From: Bradyrhizobium sp. LLZ17
GTDB lineage: Bacteria; Pseudomonadota; Alphaproteobacteria; Rhizobiales; Xanthobacteraceae
Length of the DNA: 64,000 bases
Direction: 5' to 3'
Assembly (NCBI RefSeq): GCF_041200145.1
Contig: NZ_CP165734.1
Span: forward strand, 1,674,001-1,738,000
Of this stretch, positions 63,985 to 64,000 are shown one piece after another. Each line of letters opens with the position of its first letter. Within the stretch, counting starts at the first letter, position 1. Position numbers and translations under genes: made by a program. The notes under the pieces are model-generated. The model did no database searches. It was given only the letters and a program-made list of their open reading frames with translations, and was not told the origin of the DNA.

Positions 63985-64000
63985 ATGGCTGAAGCTGGTG
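63985..64000 (+). CDS. rpsR: 30S ribosomal protein S18, start only
   Basis: The window ends 16 bases into this gene. ATG at 63985 begins MAEAG, with GGAG of the rpsF tail upstream. Position directly after rpsF, as in most bacteria, is the main evidence. Confidence 0.75.

Overview
The window reads as a chromosomal segment of a GC-rich alphaproteobacterium of the order Hyphomicrobiales, most likely Bradyrhizobium or a close relative. This is inferred from the codon and base composition, from the gene orders fabD-fabG-acpP-fabF-mltG-yicC-gmk (next to rpsF-rpsR), lptF-lptG-lptD-surA-pdxA-rsmA and purM-purN, from a short HdaA-type DnaA paralogue, and from dispersed palindromic repeats of rhizobial style. 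No tRNA, rRNA, CRISPR array, prophage or transposase was seen.

Layout. 1-3.4 kb (minus): a PaaI-type thioesterase fragment, then kynureninase, tryptophan 2,3-dioxygenase and a formamidase-like hydrolase, a complete route from tryptophan to anthranilate. 3.6-7.2 kb: an M20 deacylase, then a pyridoxamine-phosphate-oxidase-fold protein divergent from a MocR/PdxR-type regulator. 7.3-9.3 kb: a run of very small secreted proteins and CreA. 9.5-14.2 kb: an L,D-transpeptidase with a second degenerate domain, a glutathione peroxidase, a NodB-type deacetylase, a reductase-fold protein and DoxX. 14.6-22.4 kb: malic enzyme, AspRS, SelO and RNase D, with palindromic repeats between them. 22.5-28.4 kb: a class III aminotransferase; an accessory operon of two GNAT acyltransferases, an isochorismatase-fold protein without its catalytic cysteine, and a tiny protein, divergent from a LysR regulator; then an autotransporter-like beta-barrel.

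28.7-37.4 kb: cspA, purM-purN, a CDP-alcohol phosphatidyltransferase, hdaA, ppk-ppx (polyphosphate), terC and ndk. 37.7-43 kb: a His/Gly-rich secreted protein with an unusual leader, a NepR-like small protein, an ABC-F ATPase, a lipoprotein, holC and pepA. 43.4-52.1 kb (plus): the LPS-export and outer-membrane assembly block lptF-lptG-lptD-surA-pdxA-rsmA, followed by an alcohol dehydrogenase. 52-54.6 kb: small unknowns and a membrane protein with an acidic tail. 54.5-61.2 kb (minus): fabD-fabG-acpP-fabF-mltG-yicC-gmk. 61.4-64 kb: a fatty-acid desaturase coupled to a TetR regulator with a clear operator, then rpsF and the start of rpsR.

Seven genes carry one small indel each that breaks an otherwise complete frame: the isochorismatase-like gene, the autotransporter, the His/Gly-rich protein, pepA, lptF, surA and fabD. 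Several of these are essential or highly conserved and most of the indels lie in or beside short homopolymers, so consensus sequencing error is the leading explanation and the intact products are described. The best candidates for undescribed biology are the GNAT/dead-isochorismatase/LysR locus (24.0-27.2 kb), the anti-Shine-Dalgarno leader at 37.64-37.72 kb, and the TetR-desaturase operator.
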